This document shows, piece by piece, positions 53,282-62,452 of a stretch of 64,000 nucleotides of DNA (position 1 is the first letter of the stretch; each line of letters begins with the position of its first letter). Position numbers and translations under genes: made by a program. The DNA is from Ensifer adhaerens. Its GTDB lineage: Bacteria > Pseudomonadota > Alphaproteobacteria > Rhizobiales > Rhizobiaceae. The notes below the pieces were generated by a model. It searched no databases, had not been told where the DNA came from, and saw only the letters and a list, made by a program, of their open reading frames with translations. Location of the stretch: positions 310,001 to 374,000 of the forward strand of contig NZ_CP118612.1 of assembly GCF_028993555.1 (NCBI RefSeq). The letters are read 5' to 3'.

Positions 53282-54514
53282 ATGGCTATCCGCGGATCCG
53301 CAATCCTGGGCGCGCTCGCCCTTGCAGGTGTCTCTTTATTCGGACTTTCGGCCAAGGCAGAAGATGTCACGATCAACGTCTGGTCGCTCGATCGCGACAT
53401 ACAGCCCGCACCGAACCTGATATCGGACTTCAACAAGCTGAACATGGGCATCAAGGTCGAATATCGACAGATCCAGTTCGACGATGTCGTCAGTGAGGCG
53501 ATGCGTGCCTATTCGACCGGACAGGCTCCCGATATCATCGCCGTCGACAACCCGGAACATGCGCTCTTTTCGTCGCGCGGTGCCTTCCTCGATCTCACGG
53601 ACATGATCGCGAAGTCGACCGTGGTGAAGACCTCGAACTACTTTCCAGGGCCGCTTGCGTCTACCATGTGGGACGGCAAGAACTATGGCCTTCCAAAGGC
53701 GACGAACACGATTGCGCTCTACTACAACAAGGACATGTTCAAGGCGAAGGGCCTCGATCCTGAGAAGCCACCGCAGACCTGGGACGAACTGGTCGATGCG
53801 GCTCGCAAGCTGACAGACCCCGCCGCCAACGTCTACGGGCTCGCCTTCTCGGCCAAGGCCAACGAGGAGGGGACGTTCCAGTTCCTACCGTGGGCCCAGA
53901 TGGCGGGTGGTGGTTACGAACACATCAATTCGGAGGGCGCCGTCAAGGCACTCGACACGTGGAAGACGATCATAACCGAGAAACTGGCGTCACCGGATAC
54001 GCTGACCCGTGGACAGTGGGATTCGACCGGAACGTTCAATTCCGGCAATGCCGCCATGGCGATCTCCGGTCCATGGGAACTCGACCGCATGGTGAATGAG
54101 GCGAAGTTCGACTGGGGCGTCGCGCTGCTGCCGGTGCCTGAGGTCGGGGCAGAGCGTTCCTCGGCCATGGGTGATTTCAACTGGGCGATCTTTTCCAACA
54201 CTGAGCATCCTGCTGAAGCGTTCAAGGTGCTCGAGTATTTTGCCTCCCAGGACGACCGCATGTTCAAGGATTTCGGGCAGCTACCGGCTCGCTCTGACAT
54301 CGCGATCCCCGAGACTGGCGTGCCGCTGAAGGACGCGGCCCTCAAGGTCTTCATCGAGCAGCTCAAATTCGCAAAGCCGCGTGGACCCCATCCCGAATGG
54401 CCGAAGATCTCCAAGGCAATCCAGGACGCAATCCAGGCAGCCCTGACCGGACAGATGACGTCGAAGGATGCCCTCGACCAGGCGGCTGAAAAGATAAAGG
54501 CGGTCCTTGGCTAA
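53282..54514 (+). CDS. Sugar ABC transporter substrate-binding protein (family 1)
   Basis: 410 residues. Signal peptide [20 protein letters not shown] with cleavage near AKA-ED (about 24). The mature part ([55 protein letters not shown]) follows the MalE/UgpB-like pattern. GGAGG-type ribosome site before the ATG. A hairpin at 54577 separates it from the permease genes, a typical way to give more binding protein than channel. Confidence 0.92.
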   Translation: MAIRGSAILGALALAGVSLFGLSAKAEDVTINVWSLDRDIQPAPNLISDFNKLNMGIKVEYRQIQFDDVVSEAMRAYSTGQAPDIIAVDNPEHALFSSRGAFLDLTDMIAKSTVVKTSNYFPGPLASTMWDGKNYGLPKATNTIALYYNKDMFKAKGLDPEKPPQTWDELVDAARKLTDPAANVYGLAFSAKANEEGTFQFLPWAQMAGGGYEHINSEGAVKALDTWKTIITEKLASPDTLTRGQWDSTGTFNSGNAAMAISGPWELDRMVNEAKFDWGVALLPVPEVGAERSSAMGDFNWAIFSNTEHPAEAFKVLEYFASQDDRMFKDFGQLPARSDIAIPETGVPLKDAALKVFIEQLKFAKPRGPHPEWPKISKAIQDAIQAALTGQMTSKDALDQAAEKIKAVLG

Positions 54515-54576
54515 GGCCTCTGGCAAGGCGGCTTGCATGCTTCCGGACTGACCGAAACAGCAGGCCGCCTTTCACA

Positions 54577-54601
54577 AGCGCCTCAAGCCGCTTGAGGCGC
54601 T
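54577..54601 (+). terminator. Hairpin between binding-protein and permease genes
   Basis: AGCGCCTCAAG and CTTGAGGCGCT form a perfect 11-bp stem around a CCG loop, 62 bases after the binding-protein stop. Without a T run it is more likely an mRNA stabiliser or partial terminator than a full stop. Confidence 0.55.
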
Positions 54602-54714
54602 CGGGCGGAAAACCGTAAACCATGCCGGCGAGGCCGGCGTGCTTCTGATCGTTCTAGTTTGCAGGCCGGGTTGTGCGAGCCGTGTATGCTGGCGCCTTGG
54701 CGGCGGAGGAGTTC

Positions 54715-55617
54715 ATGAAACGCTTTTTATCCAGCATGATCGACGGTCGCGGCTTCGATATCGGCCTTGTCAGCTTGCCGCTCGCCTTCTTGCTCGCGCT
54801 CTCCGGCCTGCCGCTGCTCTACAATATCGCCATGAGCTTCCAGGAAGTCGACATGTTCAGCCTCGGCAGCTTCTGGCGCCCTTTCGTCGGCTTCAAGAAC
54901 TACCGCGACCTGTTTGCCCAACCGGAAACGTGGCCGATCCTTGCCAACACCGCGACCTTTGTCGTCGCCTCGATCGCCGGCCAGTTTCTCGTCGGTTTCA
55001 GCCTGGCATTGTTTTTCTGGACGAACTTTCCAGGCGCCTCGTGGCTGCGTGGCCTGTTCCTCGTGTCATGGGTGATGCCCGGGCTTGTGGTCGGCGCGAT
55101 ATGGAACTGGATTCTCTCGGGCGACTTCGGCGTGCTCAACTTTATCCTGCGCGAAGCGGGTCTTATCGACGGCAATATCTTCTGGCGCTCGGACCCCGCC
55201 TTCTCGCTCTGGGCCGTGATCATCGCAAATGTCTGGCTCGGCACATCCTTCAACATGATCCTTCTCTCGGTCGGCCTGTCGGCCATCCCGCGGGATCTCT
55301 ACGAGGCATCCGAACTGGACGGTGCCAATGTCTGGCAGCGTTTCTGGACGATAACCTTGCCGATGATGCGCTCGTCCATCGGCGCCATTATCGCACTCGG
55401 ACTGATCTTCACGCTGCAGCAATTCGATCTTTTCGCCGCCATCACCTCGGGAGGGCCGAACAATGCGTCGAACGTCACGCAATACTGGGCGTGGGACTTG
55501 TCCTTCCGGCAGTATGACTTCGCCAAGGGCGCGACGATTTCGGTGATTATGATTGTTTTCGTGATGATCGCTTCGGTTGTCTACGTGCGTTCGACGCGGC
55601 ATGAGGTGCGTGGATGA
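54715..55617 (+). CDS. Sugar ABC transporter permease (MalF/UgpA type)
   Basis: 300 residues from the ATG at 54715 (GGAGGAG upstream). Six hydrophobic segments and the EAA loop YEASELDGANVWQRFWTITLP. Stop overlaps the next permease start by four bases. The larger frame covering the same DNA in another phase is a shadow. Confidence 0.92.
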   Translation: MKRFLSSMIDGRGFDIGLVSLPLAFLLALSGLPLLYNIAMSFQEVDMFSLGSFWRPFVGFKNYRDLFAQPETWPILANTATFVVASIAGQFLVGFSLALFFWTNFPGASWLRGLFLVSWVMPGLVVGAIWNWILSGDFGVLNFILREAGLIDGNIFWRSDPAFSLWAVIIANVWLGTSFNMILLSVGLSAIPRDLYEASELDGANVWQRFWTITLPMMRSSIGAIIALGLIFTLQQFDLFAAITSGGPNNASNVTQYWAWDLSFRQYDFAKGATISVIMIVFVMIASVVYVRSTRHEVRG

Positions 55618-56441
55618 GCCCTCAAACCCGGGACCGCTTGTTGCTCGCAGTCGCGATCATTCTCGCCTGCATCTATCTCTTCCCGCTCTACTGGATGTAC
55701 ATCACCACGATCAAATCGGGATCGGAGATGTTTGCCACTCCGCCGACCTTCTGGCCGACAGATCCGCAATGGCAGATCTTCGGTAGCGTCTGGCAAAGCC
55801 GCAACATGGGCCGCTACATCTGGAACTCTCTGGTCATCGCCTGCGGCGCGGTCAGTGTCATCACCGTGCTCGGTGTCGGCTGTGCCTACGTGCTTGCGCG
55901 CTACCGCAACATCTGGGTCGATATCGGCCTATTCCTCATTCTCATGCTGCAAGTGCTTCCGGCGTCGCTCATGGTCACGCCGATCTTCGTGGGCTTTTCC
56001 CAGATCGGCCTGCTCAATTATCCTCGTCTTGCGGTGATCCTTGCGATCGCCGCGAAAAGCATGCCGTTCTTCGTGGTTCTGGTGCGCGCGACCTTCATGA
56101 GCGTCCCGCAGGAATTGGAGGAGGCCGCCCTTGTCGACGGCAATTCGAGGGTTGGCGCATTCTTCAACATCGTCTTACCGCTCGCACGAAACGGTATCCT
56201 CGTCAGCGCCATCCTGATCTTCATGCAAGCCTTTGGCGAGTTCGTTTATTCGAAATCGATGATCCAGGCCGTCGAACTGCAGCCGGCAAGCGTCGGGCTG
56301 AATTCCTTCATGGGGCCGAACACCAACGAGTGGAACAACATCATGGCCTATGCGGCGATCTACGTGACGCCGATCCTCGCCATCTTCGTCCTCCTGCAAC
56401 GCCGTATCGTCTCTGGCCTTACCTCGGGAGCGCTCAAATGA
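55614..56441 (+). CDS. Sugar ABC transporter permease (MalG/UgpE type)
   Basis: 275 residues with six hydrophobic segments and the EAA loop EEAALVDGNSRVGAFFNIVL. Overlaps both its neighbours by four bases, so the permease pair and the ATPase are translationally coupled. Confidence 0.92.
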   Translation: MSPQTRDRLLLAVAIILACIYLFPLYWMYITTIKSGSEMFATPPTFWPTDPQWQIFGSVWQSRNMGRYIWNSLVIACGAVSVITVLGVGCAYVLARYRNIWVDIGLFLILMLQVLPASLMVTPIFVGFSQIGLLNYPRLAVILAIAAKSMPFFVVLVRATFMSVPQELEEAALVDGNSRVGAFFNIVLPLARNGILVSAILIFMQAFGEFVYSKSMIQAVELQPASVGLNSFMGPNTNEWNNIMAYAAIYVTPILAIFVLLQRRIVSGLTSGALK

Positions 56442-57511
56442 CCGCCCAGATCGAACTGACCAACGTCAACAAGTATTATGGCGCCTATCACGCCCTGAAG
56501 GACATCGAGCTTTCGATCCGCAAGGGCAGCTTTACGGCCCTTGTCGGCCCCTCCGGGTGCGGGAAATCGACACTGCTGCGGTCCCTGGCAGGCCTGGAGA
56601 GCATTTCGTCCGGCACCCTGAAAATCGCCGGTGAAGTCATGAACGCGATGCCACCGCGCAAGCGCGACGTGGCGATGGTTTTCCAATCATACGCGCTGTA
56701 CCCGCACATGACGGTTGAGGAGAACCTCACCTACAGCCTGCGCATCAAGGGCGTTGCCAAGGCTGAGCGCAAGAAGGCGGCCCAAGATGTCGCTGCGGTG
56801 ACCGGGCTTACGAACCTGCTCGGCCGCTATCCGCGTGAGCTTTCCGGCGGACAGCGTCAGCGCGTGGCGATGAGCCGGGCGATCATCCGCCATCCCAAGG
56901 CATTTTTATTCGACGAGCCGCTTTCCAATCTCGATGCAGCCCTTCGCGTTCACATGCGCAAGGAAATCCGCGCCTTGCACGACCGCTTGGGTGCCACTTC
57001 GGTCTATGTCACCCACGATCAAGTCGAAGCAATGACCATGGCGGACCATGTCGTCATCATGCGTGATGGCGTCATAGAACAACAGGGTAGCCCCCTTGAT
57101 CTCTATGATCGGCCAGCCAACAAGTTCGTTGCCGGGTTCATCGGATCGCCCGCCATGAATTTTCTGCCGGCCGTCGGCGGTCCGGATGGCCGGTCGGTCA
57201 TCCTCGATCTCGGTATCAAACAAACGGTCGCCCTTGAACGCGCCGTGCAGCCGGGGCAGGCCTTGATCGTTGGCTTGCGCCCGGAGAGCATCGAACTTGC
57301 CGCGGCGCAGGAGGGCGTTGTCTCGGCGCAAGTGGCGCTGGTCGAATCGACCGGGGCGACATGCTATTTGACCATGGCAACGACGCCCGAGCTTCAGGTG
57401 GTCTTCAACGGACGATCGCAGGCGCAAGCTGGCGATCGGGTCGGACTGAACTTTGCATCTCGCAGCATTCATCTTTTCGACGCAAAAACCGAACGGCGTT
57501 GGTCGGATTGA
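56438..57511 (+). CDS. Sugar ABC transporter ATP-binding protein (MalK/UgpC type)
   Basis: 357 residues. ATG at 56438 overlaps the permease stop. Walker A GPSGCGKSTLLRSLAG, signature LSGGQRQRVAMSRAI, Walker B AFLFDEPLSNLDAAL, then the C-terminal TOBE regulatory region after residue 240 (IGSPAMNFLPAVGG; IVGLRPESIEL). Completes a full MalEFGK-type importer. Immediately after its stop the sequence reads as a GMC oxidoreductase remnant. Confidence 0.93.
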   Translation: MTAQIELTNVNKYYGAYHALKDIELSIRKGSFTALVGPSGCGKSTLLRSLAGLESISSGTLKIAGEVMNAMPPRKRDVAMVFQSYALYPHMTVEENLTYSLRIKGVAKAERKKAAQDVAAVTGLTNLLGRYPRELSGGQRQRVAMSRAIIRHPKAFLFDEPLSNLDAALRVHMRKEIRALHDRLGATSVYVTHDQVEAMTMADHVVIMRDGVIEQQGSPLDLYDRPANKFVAGFIGSPAMNFLPAVGGPDGRSVILDLGIKQTVALERAVQPGQALIVGLRPESIELAAAQEGVVSAQVALVESTGATCYLTMATTPELQVVFNGRSQAQAGDRVGLNFASRSIHLFDAKTERRWSD

Positions 57512-57946
57512 GGGCAGATCCAGGCGGGCCAGTAGTGCTTGCAGCCCTACATCAGGGAATTGCGAACGATCGCGACATGTCGCTAAAATCGATCGAGACG
57601 ACGCGCGAAATTCTCCCGTGCGACCGCCAGTACATCAAGATCGAGCGATTGCCGGCCCCGACGCCAAGTCGAAGCAGGATATCATGACCTACGTTCGCCA
57701 ATATGCGTGCTGCGACTACCATCCGATCGGCACATTAAGATGTGGGTCGATGAGAACGCGGTCGTGGATCCGCAGCTACGGGTAAGAGGCCTGCGCGGTC
57801 TGCGCATCGCGGACTCATCAATCGCGCCCGTGCTCCTCAGTGGCATCACGAACGCACCGACCATGATGATCGGTGAGAAAGCGGCGGACCTGATTAAGCA
57901 TGGGGTGCCTTTGAGGCTGGAACGGAAGGATGCTATTCCGGCTTGA
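57512..57946 (+). pseudogene. C-terminal remnant of a GMC-family oxidoreductase
   Basis: Three phases in succession give family sequence: RADPGGPVVLAALHQGIAND then [33 protein letters not shown]; and [20 protein letters not shown] then [20 protein letters not shown]. The YHPIGT and VVDPxLRVxGLxxLRIxDaS motifs are the FAD/substrate-domain signature of choline-dehydrogenase-like enzymes. The N-terminal FAD-binding half is absent and at least two frameshifts remain, so it is dead. It begins at the ABC ATPase stop, suggesting a deletion junction there. Confidence 0.8.
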
Positions 57947-58049
57947 GTGCTGGGCAGGGCCAAAGCTAATCCTCGCTGCTTGGCAGTTGGACCGGCTCAG
58001 TAAGACCTGGTTCTTGATCCGACTACATGCCTAGCAATCGGGTGTCGAC

Positions 58050-58070
58050 GGTTCGAATCCAATTAAGGCG
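58050..58070 (+). repeat. T-arm-like motif, fourth copy
   Basis: GGTTCGAATCC followed by AATTAAGGCG, related to the motifs at 16617, 49718 and 49949. Preceded by a stem-like TGCCTAGCAATCGGGTGTCG. It sits 15 bases left of the IS481 element. Confidence 0.4.
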
Positions 58071-58084
58071 AGGGATTGGGTGCT

Positions 58085-59380
58085 TGTCCATACCGGAGAC
58101 ATGGGTAACAGTTTGTTCCTAAGACATGGGTGACAACCTCGTGCCGAACGGGTTGTCGATGGTTTGCAAGGTTCTCTGTTCCAGGTCGATATATCCGAGA
58201 TCATAGTGCATGAAGGAGACGAGCCAAATGCCGTCGTCGACCTCCTTGATGCCGAGTTTCTGGCCGGCCAGCACAGTCGAGATGTTGATCTTTTTGCGAT
58301 AGATGCAGATGCGGCCGCAATTGGTCACCAGCGCGTCCCTGTCATGGAACGGGTAGTCGATCTCCGGCAGGCCGTCGTAGGGCCGCGATGATCCTGTGTA
58401 GACATCTGCGGGAGCCTTCATCGCCAACGCCTCGTGCGGCCGCTCCTGATTGAATTCGCTGACAAAAGCATCGAAGCGGGCCTGCTGCTGGAGGATGTTC
58501 CTACCGGGTGGTCGGGTCGCTTCTTTCTTCAGCGTCAGGTGCATGCGCTCATGCCGGCCGTTTTGTTGCGGACGGCCCGGCCTGATGCGCTCGAGCGCAA
58601 TACCGAGCCTCAGCCACCAGACCGACAGCTTCGAGAGATTGTAGAGCCCGTTGGGACTGGCAAACAGCAAGCCGTTGTCGCTGCGGATCGCAAGAGGCAG
58701 GCCGTGTTCGGCAAACAGCCGGCGGAACGCCTCAAAGACACCCGGTTCGCGCGTCGATTCGAAGGCTTCGCAGGCGAGCAGGTACCGCGACGCCTGGTCG
58801 GTGACCGTCAGCGGGTAACAGTATCGGCCATTGCCGAGCTTGAACTCGCCCTTGAAGTCGGCACACCACAGATCGTTCGGCATCAGTGCCTGCGACAGCG
58901 GCGTTCCTTCGGCTCGACAGCGGTGTCGCTTGCGGGCATGAGCGACGAGCCCGTGCCGGTCGAGTACGGCATGCACGGTGCTCTTGGAGGGCACGCGCAC
59001 ATCGCCGGCAAGCTTCCTGACCAGCAACTCCCTGATCTTCCTGGCGCCCCAATGCGGCTTGTTCTTCTTGCACGAGACGATCATCGCCTCGACCGGCTCA
59101 GGCAACTGGTTGGCATAGCGCACCGGCCGGCGCGACCGATCCGTCAGCGCCTCCAGCCCCTCGTCCTTGTAGCGGTTGAAGATCTTGTAGCCAGTCTTGC
59201 GCGAGATGCCGAACTCCCGGCATACATCGCTCATGCCTTCGCCCTCCAGAAGCCGGGCGACAAATCGCAGACGTTCCTCCATCACCGAAGTCTCTCTCCA
59301 CGGCATCAACACCTCCGCCAAAGCGGAAACTGTTACCCATGTCTCCGGTACAAAACGTCACCTATGTCTCGGGTCGGGCA
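58085..59380. mobile_element. IS481-family insertion sequence
   Basis: About 1.3 kb with one transposase gene on the minus strand. Each end carries two AGACATRGGTRAC repeats spaced 25 bases apart, read inward; the outer copies (58097 and the complement at 59369) define the ends. TGCT at 58081-58084 and 59381-59384 is a probable target duplication. The end repeats align with a one-base offset, so the borders may be off by a base or two. Confidence 0.82.
58119..59306 (-). CDS. IS481-family transposase
   Basis: 395 residues from the ATG at 59306, which has GGAGG just upstream (an in-frame ATG five codons earlier is less likely). HTH region MSDVCREFGISRKTGYKIFN; DDE catalytic core with WCADFKGEFKLGNG (Asp), IRSDNGLLFASP (Asp) and GRHERMHLTLKKEA (Glu). 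The frame is intact, so the element may be active. Confidence 0.92.
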   Translation of the reverse strand: MPWRETSVMEERLRFVARLLEGEGMSDVCREFGISRKTGYKIFNRYKDEGLEALTDRSRRPVRYANQLPEPVEAMIVSCKKNKPHWGARKIRELLVRKLAGDVRVPSKSTVHAVLDRHGLVAHARKRHRCRAEGTPLSQALMPNDLWCADFKGEFKLGNGRYCYPLTVTDQASRYLLACEAFESTREPGVFEAFRRLFAEHGLPLAIRSDNGLLFASPNGLYNLSKLSVWWLRLGIALERIRPGRPQQNGRHERMHLTLKKEATRPPGRNILQQQARFDAFVSEFNQERPHEALAMKAPADVYTGSSRPYDGLPEIDYPFHDRDALVTNCGRICIYRKKINISTVLAGQKLGIKEVDDGIWLVSFMHYDLGYIDLEQRTLQTIDNPFGTRLSPMS

Positions 59381-59407
59381 TGCTCGGCCGTAAGGCGCCT
59401 CAATCAT

Positions 59408-59929
59408 TTAGCCGCAGCACTCCACGACCGTCGAAGACCCGCAGCACCGCGTTTTATTGGATTTGTGTTCAGCCAGCCAGCGGTCCCGAGGCTTGCAACT
59501 GGCAGGACGTGGTGTCAGCGTTAAGTGGAGAGCACCGTCTTCCACGGCGGGAGCGTTCGCTGAGAATAACTGCATCGGCCCGACGCCATCGCTCACTTCG
59601 AAGGTCAGTTTGGCGGAGCCGTCGAGACGGACGTGTTCGGAAACCTTGCGGACGATGGCCGAGAACTTCCCGGCCGTCATATGGGTTCGCTCGCCCTCCT
59701 CGATGTCCCAAAGCTGCACGAAGATTTCCGACCAGGCTTCCGGATTTGCCCCGCAATCAAGCGCGGAGAACTGGCCAGCCTTGACCTCTGTCACGTGATA
59801 GCTGGGCTTCACGGGCTTCCCGTCATACAGGAAAACCAGGGGCAGGTCCGGTGTCTCTGCGGCTCTACCGAGCAACTCCCCGAGGGAGATGTCGGTTTTG
59901 TCGGATTGGCTATTGTCGATCGTGCTCAT
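59408..59929 (-). CDS. DUF6428 family protein
   Basis: 173 residues. LGELLGRAAETPDLPLVFLY and SYHVTEVKAGQFSALDCGAN are the family pattern; the C-terminus ends in two Cys pairs (RCCGSSTVVECCG), suggestive of thiol metal(loid) binding. It is divergent from an ArsR-family gene 43 bases away. Relatives are commonly found beside arsR genes; no activity is proven. Confidence 0.78.
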   Translation of the reverse strand: MSTIDNSQSDKTDISLGELLGRAAETPDLPLVFLYDGKPVKPSYHVTEVKAGQFSALDCGANPEAWSEIFVQLWDIEEGERTHMTAGKFSAIVRKVSEHVRLDGSAKLTFEVSDGVGPMQLFSANAPAVEDGALHLTLTPRPASCKPRDRWLAEHKSNKTRCCGSSTVVECCG

Positions 59930-59972
59930 TTGCGACTACCCTCAAATTCAATTATTCAAGGATTATTGAAAT

Positions 59973-60314
59973 ATGGACGATCGTCAAGCCCTCTCTTCCT
60001 TCGCCGCGCTTTCTCAGGAAACCCGACTCTCCATCGTGAGAACCCTGGTCGTCGCCGGACCTGAAGGTCTGGCCGCCGGCGCGATTGCCGAACGCATGGG
60101 CGTCTCTCCATCAAACGTCTCGTTCCACCTCAAGGAACTTGAGCGCTCCGGTCTCATCGCCCAGCGCCGAGAGTCGCGCTCGATCGTCTACAGCGCGAGT
60201 TACGACACGTTGGCCGACCTGGTGACGTTCCTGATGGAAGACTGCTGCGCGGGACATCTTGGCATCCGCGGCTCGGTCGAGCGATCCACAGGTTGCTGCC
60301 CGAGCGAAGTATAA
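59973..60314 (+). CDS. ArsR-family metalloregulator
   Basis: 113 residues. Winged helix: LSQETRLSIVRTLVVAGPEG, then ERMGVSPSNVSFHLKELERS. Cys91-Cys92 (EDCCAGH) and Cys108-Cys109 (TGCCPSEV) form the C-terminal thiol group that binds As(III) in one class of ArsR. It would repress itself, the divergent DUF6428 gene and the following transporter, until metalloid binds. Confidence 0.88.
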   Translation: MDDRQALSSFAALSQETRLSIVRTLVVAGPEGLAAGAIAERMGVSPSNVSFHLKELERSGLIAQRRESRSIVYSASYDTLADLVTFLMEDCCAGHLGIRGSVERSTGCCPSEV

Positions 60315-60333
60315 GCCGTCAAGGAATACGTCA

Positions 60334-61536
60334 TTGCATACGACCAAGGTTCCGGCGGGCATCGTTTCCGCTCTCGGTGTCACGCAGATCATCGGCTATG
60401 GCACCCTCTATTACTCCTTCAGCATCCTCGCCCCCGGAATGGCCAACGACCTCGGCATCAGCCTGGAGCGGGTCTTCGCGGTCTTCTCAGTCTCCCTGTT
60501 CATTGGCGGACTGTCGGCTCCCTTCATCGGGAGGCACATGGACAAGATCGGCGCGGCGACCGTGATGACGCTTGGATCGGCCCTCGCAGCGTTCACCCTC
60601 GCGCTGTGTGCGTGGTCGCCGTCCGTCACCCTCTTCGCCCTGGCTATCATCCTGCTGGAGGTGTCCTCCGGGATGGTCCAGTACCAGGCGGCCTTCGCCA
60701 CACTTGTCGAAAGCGAACCTCGCACGGCGTCCCGCAGCATCACTTACCTCACGCTCATCGGCGGCTTTGCCTCCACCATCTTCTGGCCGATCGCCGCGAC
60801 ACTGACCGGATACCTGTCCTGGCGCGAGATCTATCTGGTGTTCGCCGCCCTGAACCTTCTCGTCTGCATGCCCCTGCATTACTGGATCATGCGTGACGGA
60901 AGAATGGGCTCCAAGACGGACGAGACAAGAACCCGCGAGGTCGTCGTCGGCGCTCTCGAGCCACAGGCGCGTCGCCGCGGCATGCTGCTGGTCTCCTTTG
61001 CCTTCTCGCTTTCGGGCTTCACTCTCGCCGCCATCCTTGCCCACATGGTACCGATGCTCGGCGCGATCGGACTCGGCAGTGCGGCGGTCGTGATCGGTTC
61101 GCTGTTCGGTCCGGCCCAGGTCATGAGCCGTCTGATCAACATGGTTTTCGGAAAGAGCCTGTTGCCGCCAGCGCTTGCCATTGTCTCCGCGGCGCTGATG
61201 GTTGTCGGCGCGGTGATACTCGGGGTGTCGGGTGATTGGTTGCCAGGTGCTGTGGCCTTCGCCATCTGTCTTGGCCTTGGGTCGGGGATCAACAGCATCG
61301 CTCAGGGGAGCCTGCCGCTCTATCTCTTCGGGTCCGCTGGCTACGGCGCGATCACGGGCAAGATGGCTGCGGCAAGGTTGGCGACTGGCGCGGCCGCCCC
61401 GTTTGCGTTTGCGGCCGCGATGAACCAGTTCGGGACAACTTTTTCCCTTTTCGTCATCGCCGCGCTGGGTACGCTCGGAATCCTGGCGTTCGTCGCTGTC
61501 GCCTCATCGGTGCGTCGCGACAGCGTTGGCGGATGA
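60334..61536 (+). CDS. MFS transporter in an arsR cluster
   Basis: 400 residues from the TTG at 60334 (AAGGA eight bases upstream), where the first membrane helix follows closely (IVSALGVTQIIGYGTLYYSF). About twelve hydrophobic segments; the RHMDKIGAATVM loop after helix 2 is the MFS motif A region. It starts 19 bases after arsR, so it is probably a metalloid or organoarsenical efflux pump (inference). A longer upstream frame overlaps arsR and is less likely. Confidence 0.83.
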   Translation: MHTTKVPAGIVSALGVTQIIGYGTLYYSFSILAPGMANDLGISLERVFAVFSVSLFIGGLSAPFIGRHMDKIGAATVMTLGSALAAFTLALCAWSPSVTLFALAIILLEVSSGMVQYQAAFATLVESEPRTASRSITYLTLIGGFASTIFWPIAATLTGYLSWREIYLVFAALNLLVCMPLHYWIMRDGRMGSKTDETRTREVVVGALEPQARRRGMLLVSFAFSLSGFTLAAILAHMVPMLGAIGLGSAAVVIGSLFGPAQVMSRLINMVFGKSLLPPALAIVSAALMVVGAVILGVSGDWLPGAVAFAICLGLGSGINSIAQGSLPLYLFGSAGYGAITGKMAAARLATGAAAPFAFAAAMNQFGTTFSLFVIAALGTLGILAFVAVASSVRRDSVGG

Positions 61537-61589
61537 CAACCGAACGTACATAAGACTCCGCGGGTCACCGCCATGAAAGCCAAGCCTCC

Positions 61590-62393
61590 GTGAACACTCC
61601 GATCAAATCCACGACCTCACGCAGTCAGCCGGCCGCTTTCGGCGGCGGAGCTATCATCGGTGCACTCGGTGGTTTGGTCGGGCTTGGCGGCGCGGAATTC
61701 CGTCTGCCGCTGCTTATCGGCGCATTCAATTTCGCGGCGCTCGAGGCGGTGATCCTGAATAAGGCAATGAGTCTTGTCGTCGTCTTCCGCGCTACCGTTT
61801 CGAGCGGGGGACCATCCCTTTCGGCCAGATCGCATCGAATTGGCCGATCGTGCTGAACCTTCTGACAGGGAGCCTGATTGGTGCCTGGTTCGGCGCAGGA
61901 TGGGCCCAAGGTTGAGATCGGAGACCCTCTACAGGGTAATATCCGTTCTTCTCGTCGCGATCGCAGTCGTCTTGGTGCTTGGACACGGCACATCGGCCGG
62001 TCAACCGCTTCTGACGGGAAGCCAGCAGATTGTCGCCGGGATATCCGCCGGTTTCGTGATTGGCATCGTCGCGTCGCTGCTGGGCGTCGCCGGGCGCGAA
62101 CTCCTAATTCCGACGCTGGTTCTGCTCTTTGGCGCGGACATCAAGCTCGCCGGGAGCCTTTCACTGGCGGTGAGCCTCCCCACAATGCTCGTAGGCTTTA
62201 CCCGCTACAGCCGCGACCAGAGCTTTTCGGTTTTGGGTCGCAACAGGGGATTCGTTGTCGTGAGGCCGCGGGTTCGGTCGTGGGGACGTTTGTCGGTGGA
62301 TTGCTACTCGGCATCGTCCCCAACTCGGTCCTCCTTCCCGCGCTCGGCGTGATCCTGTTGCTGTCCGCCGTGAAGGTCTGGCGGCACGGCTGA
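61590..62393 (+). pseudogene. TauE/SafE-family permease, multiply frameshifted
   Basis: The family N-terminus AAFGGGAIIGALGGLVGLGG, then EFRLPLLIGAFNFAALEAVI is in one phase. From about 61800 the match is in a second (GTIPFGQIASNWPIVLNLLT), from about 61905 a third (SETLYRVISVLLVAIAVVLV and later SLSLAVSLPTMLVGFTRYSR) and from about 62265 a fourth stretch (GSVVGTFVGGLLLGIVPNSV). At least three indels break one permease gene of normal length. Its intact form would export sulfite or organosulfur anions. Confidence 0.8.
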
Positions 62394-62452
62394 CAGCATT
62401 TCTTCCCTAGATCAATTTGAGGTGAACGCTTTTCCAGTTCGGCTGCGTGGCC

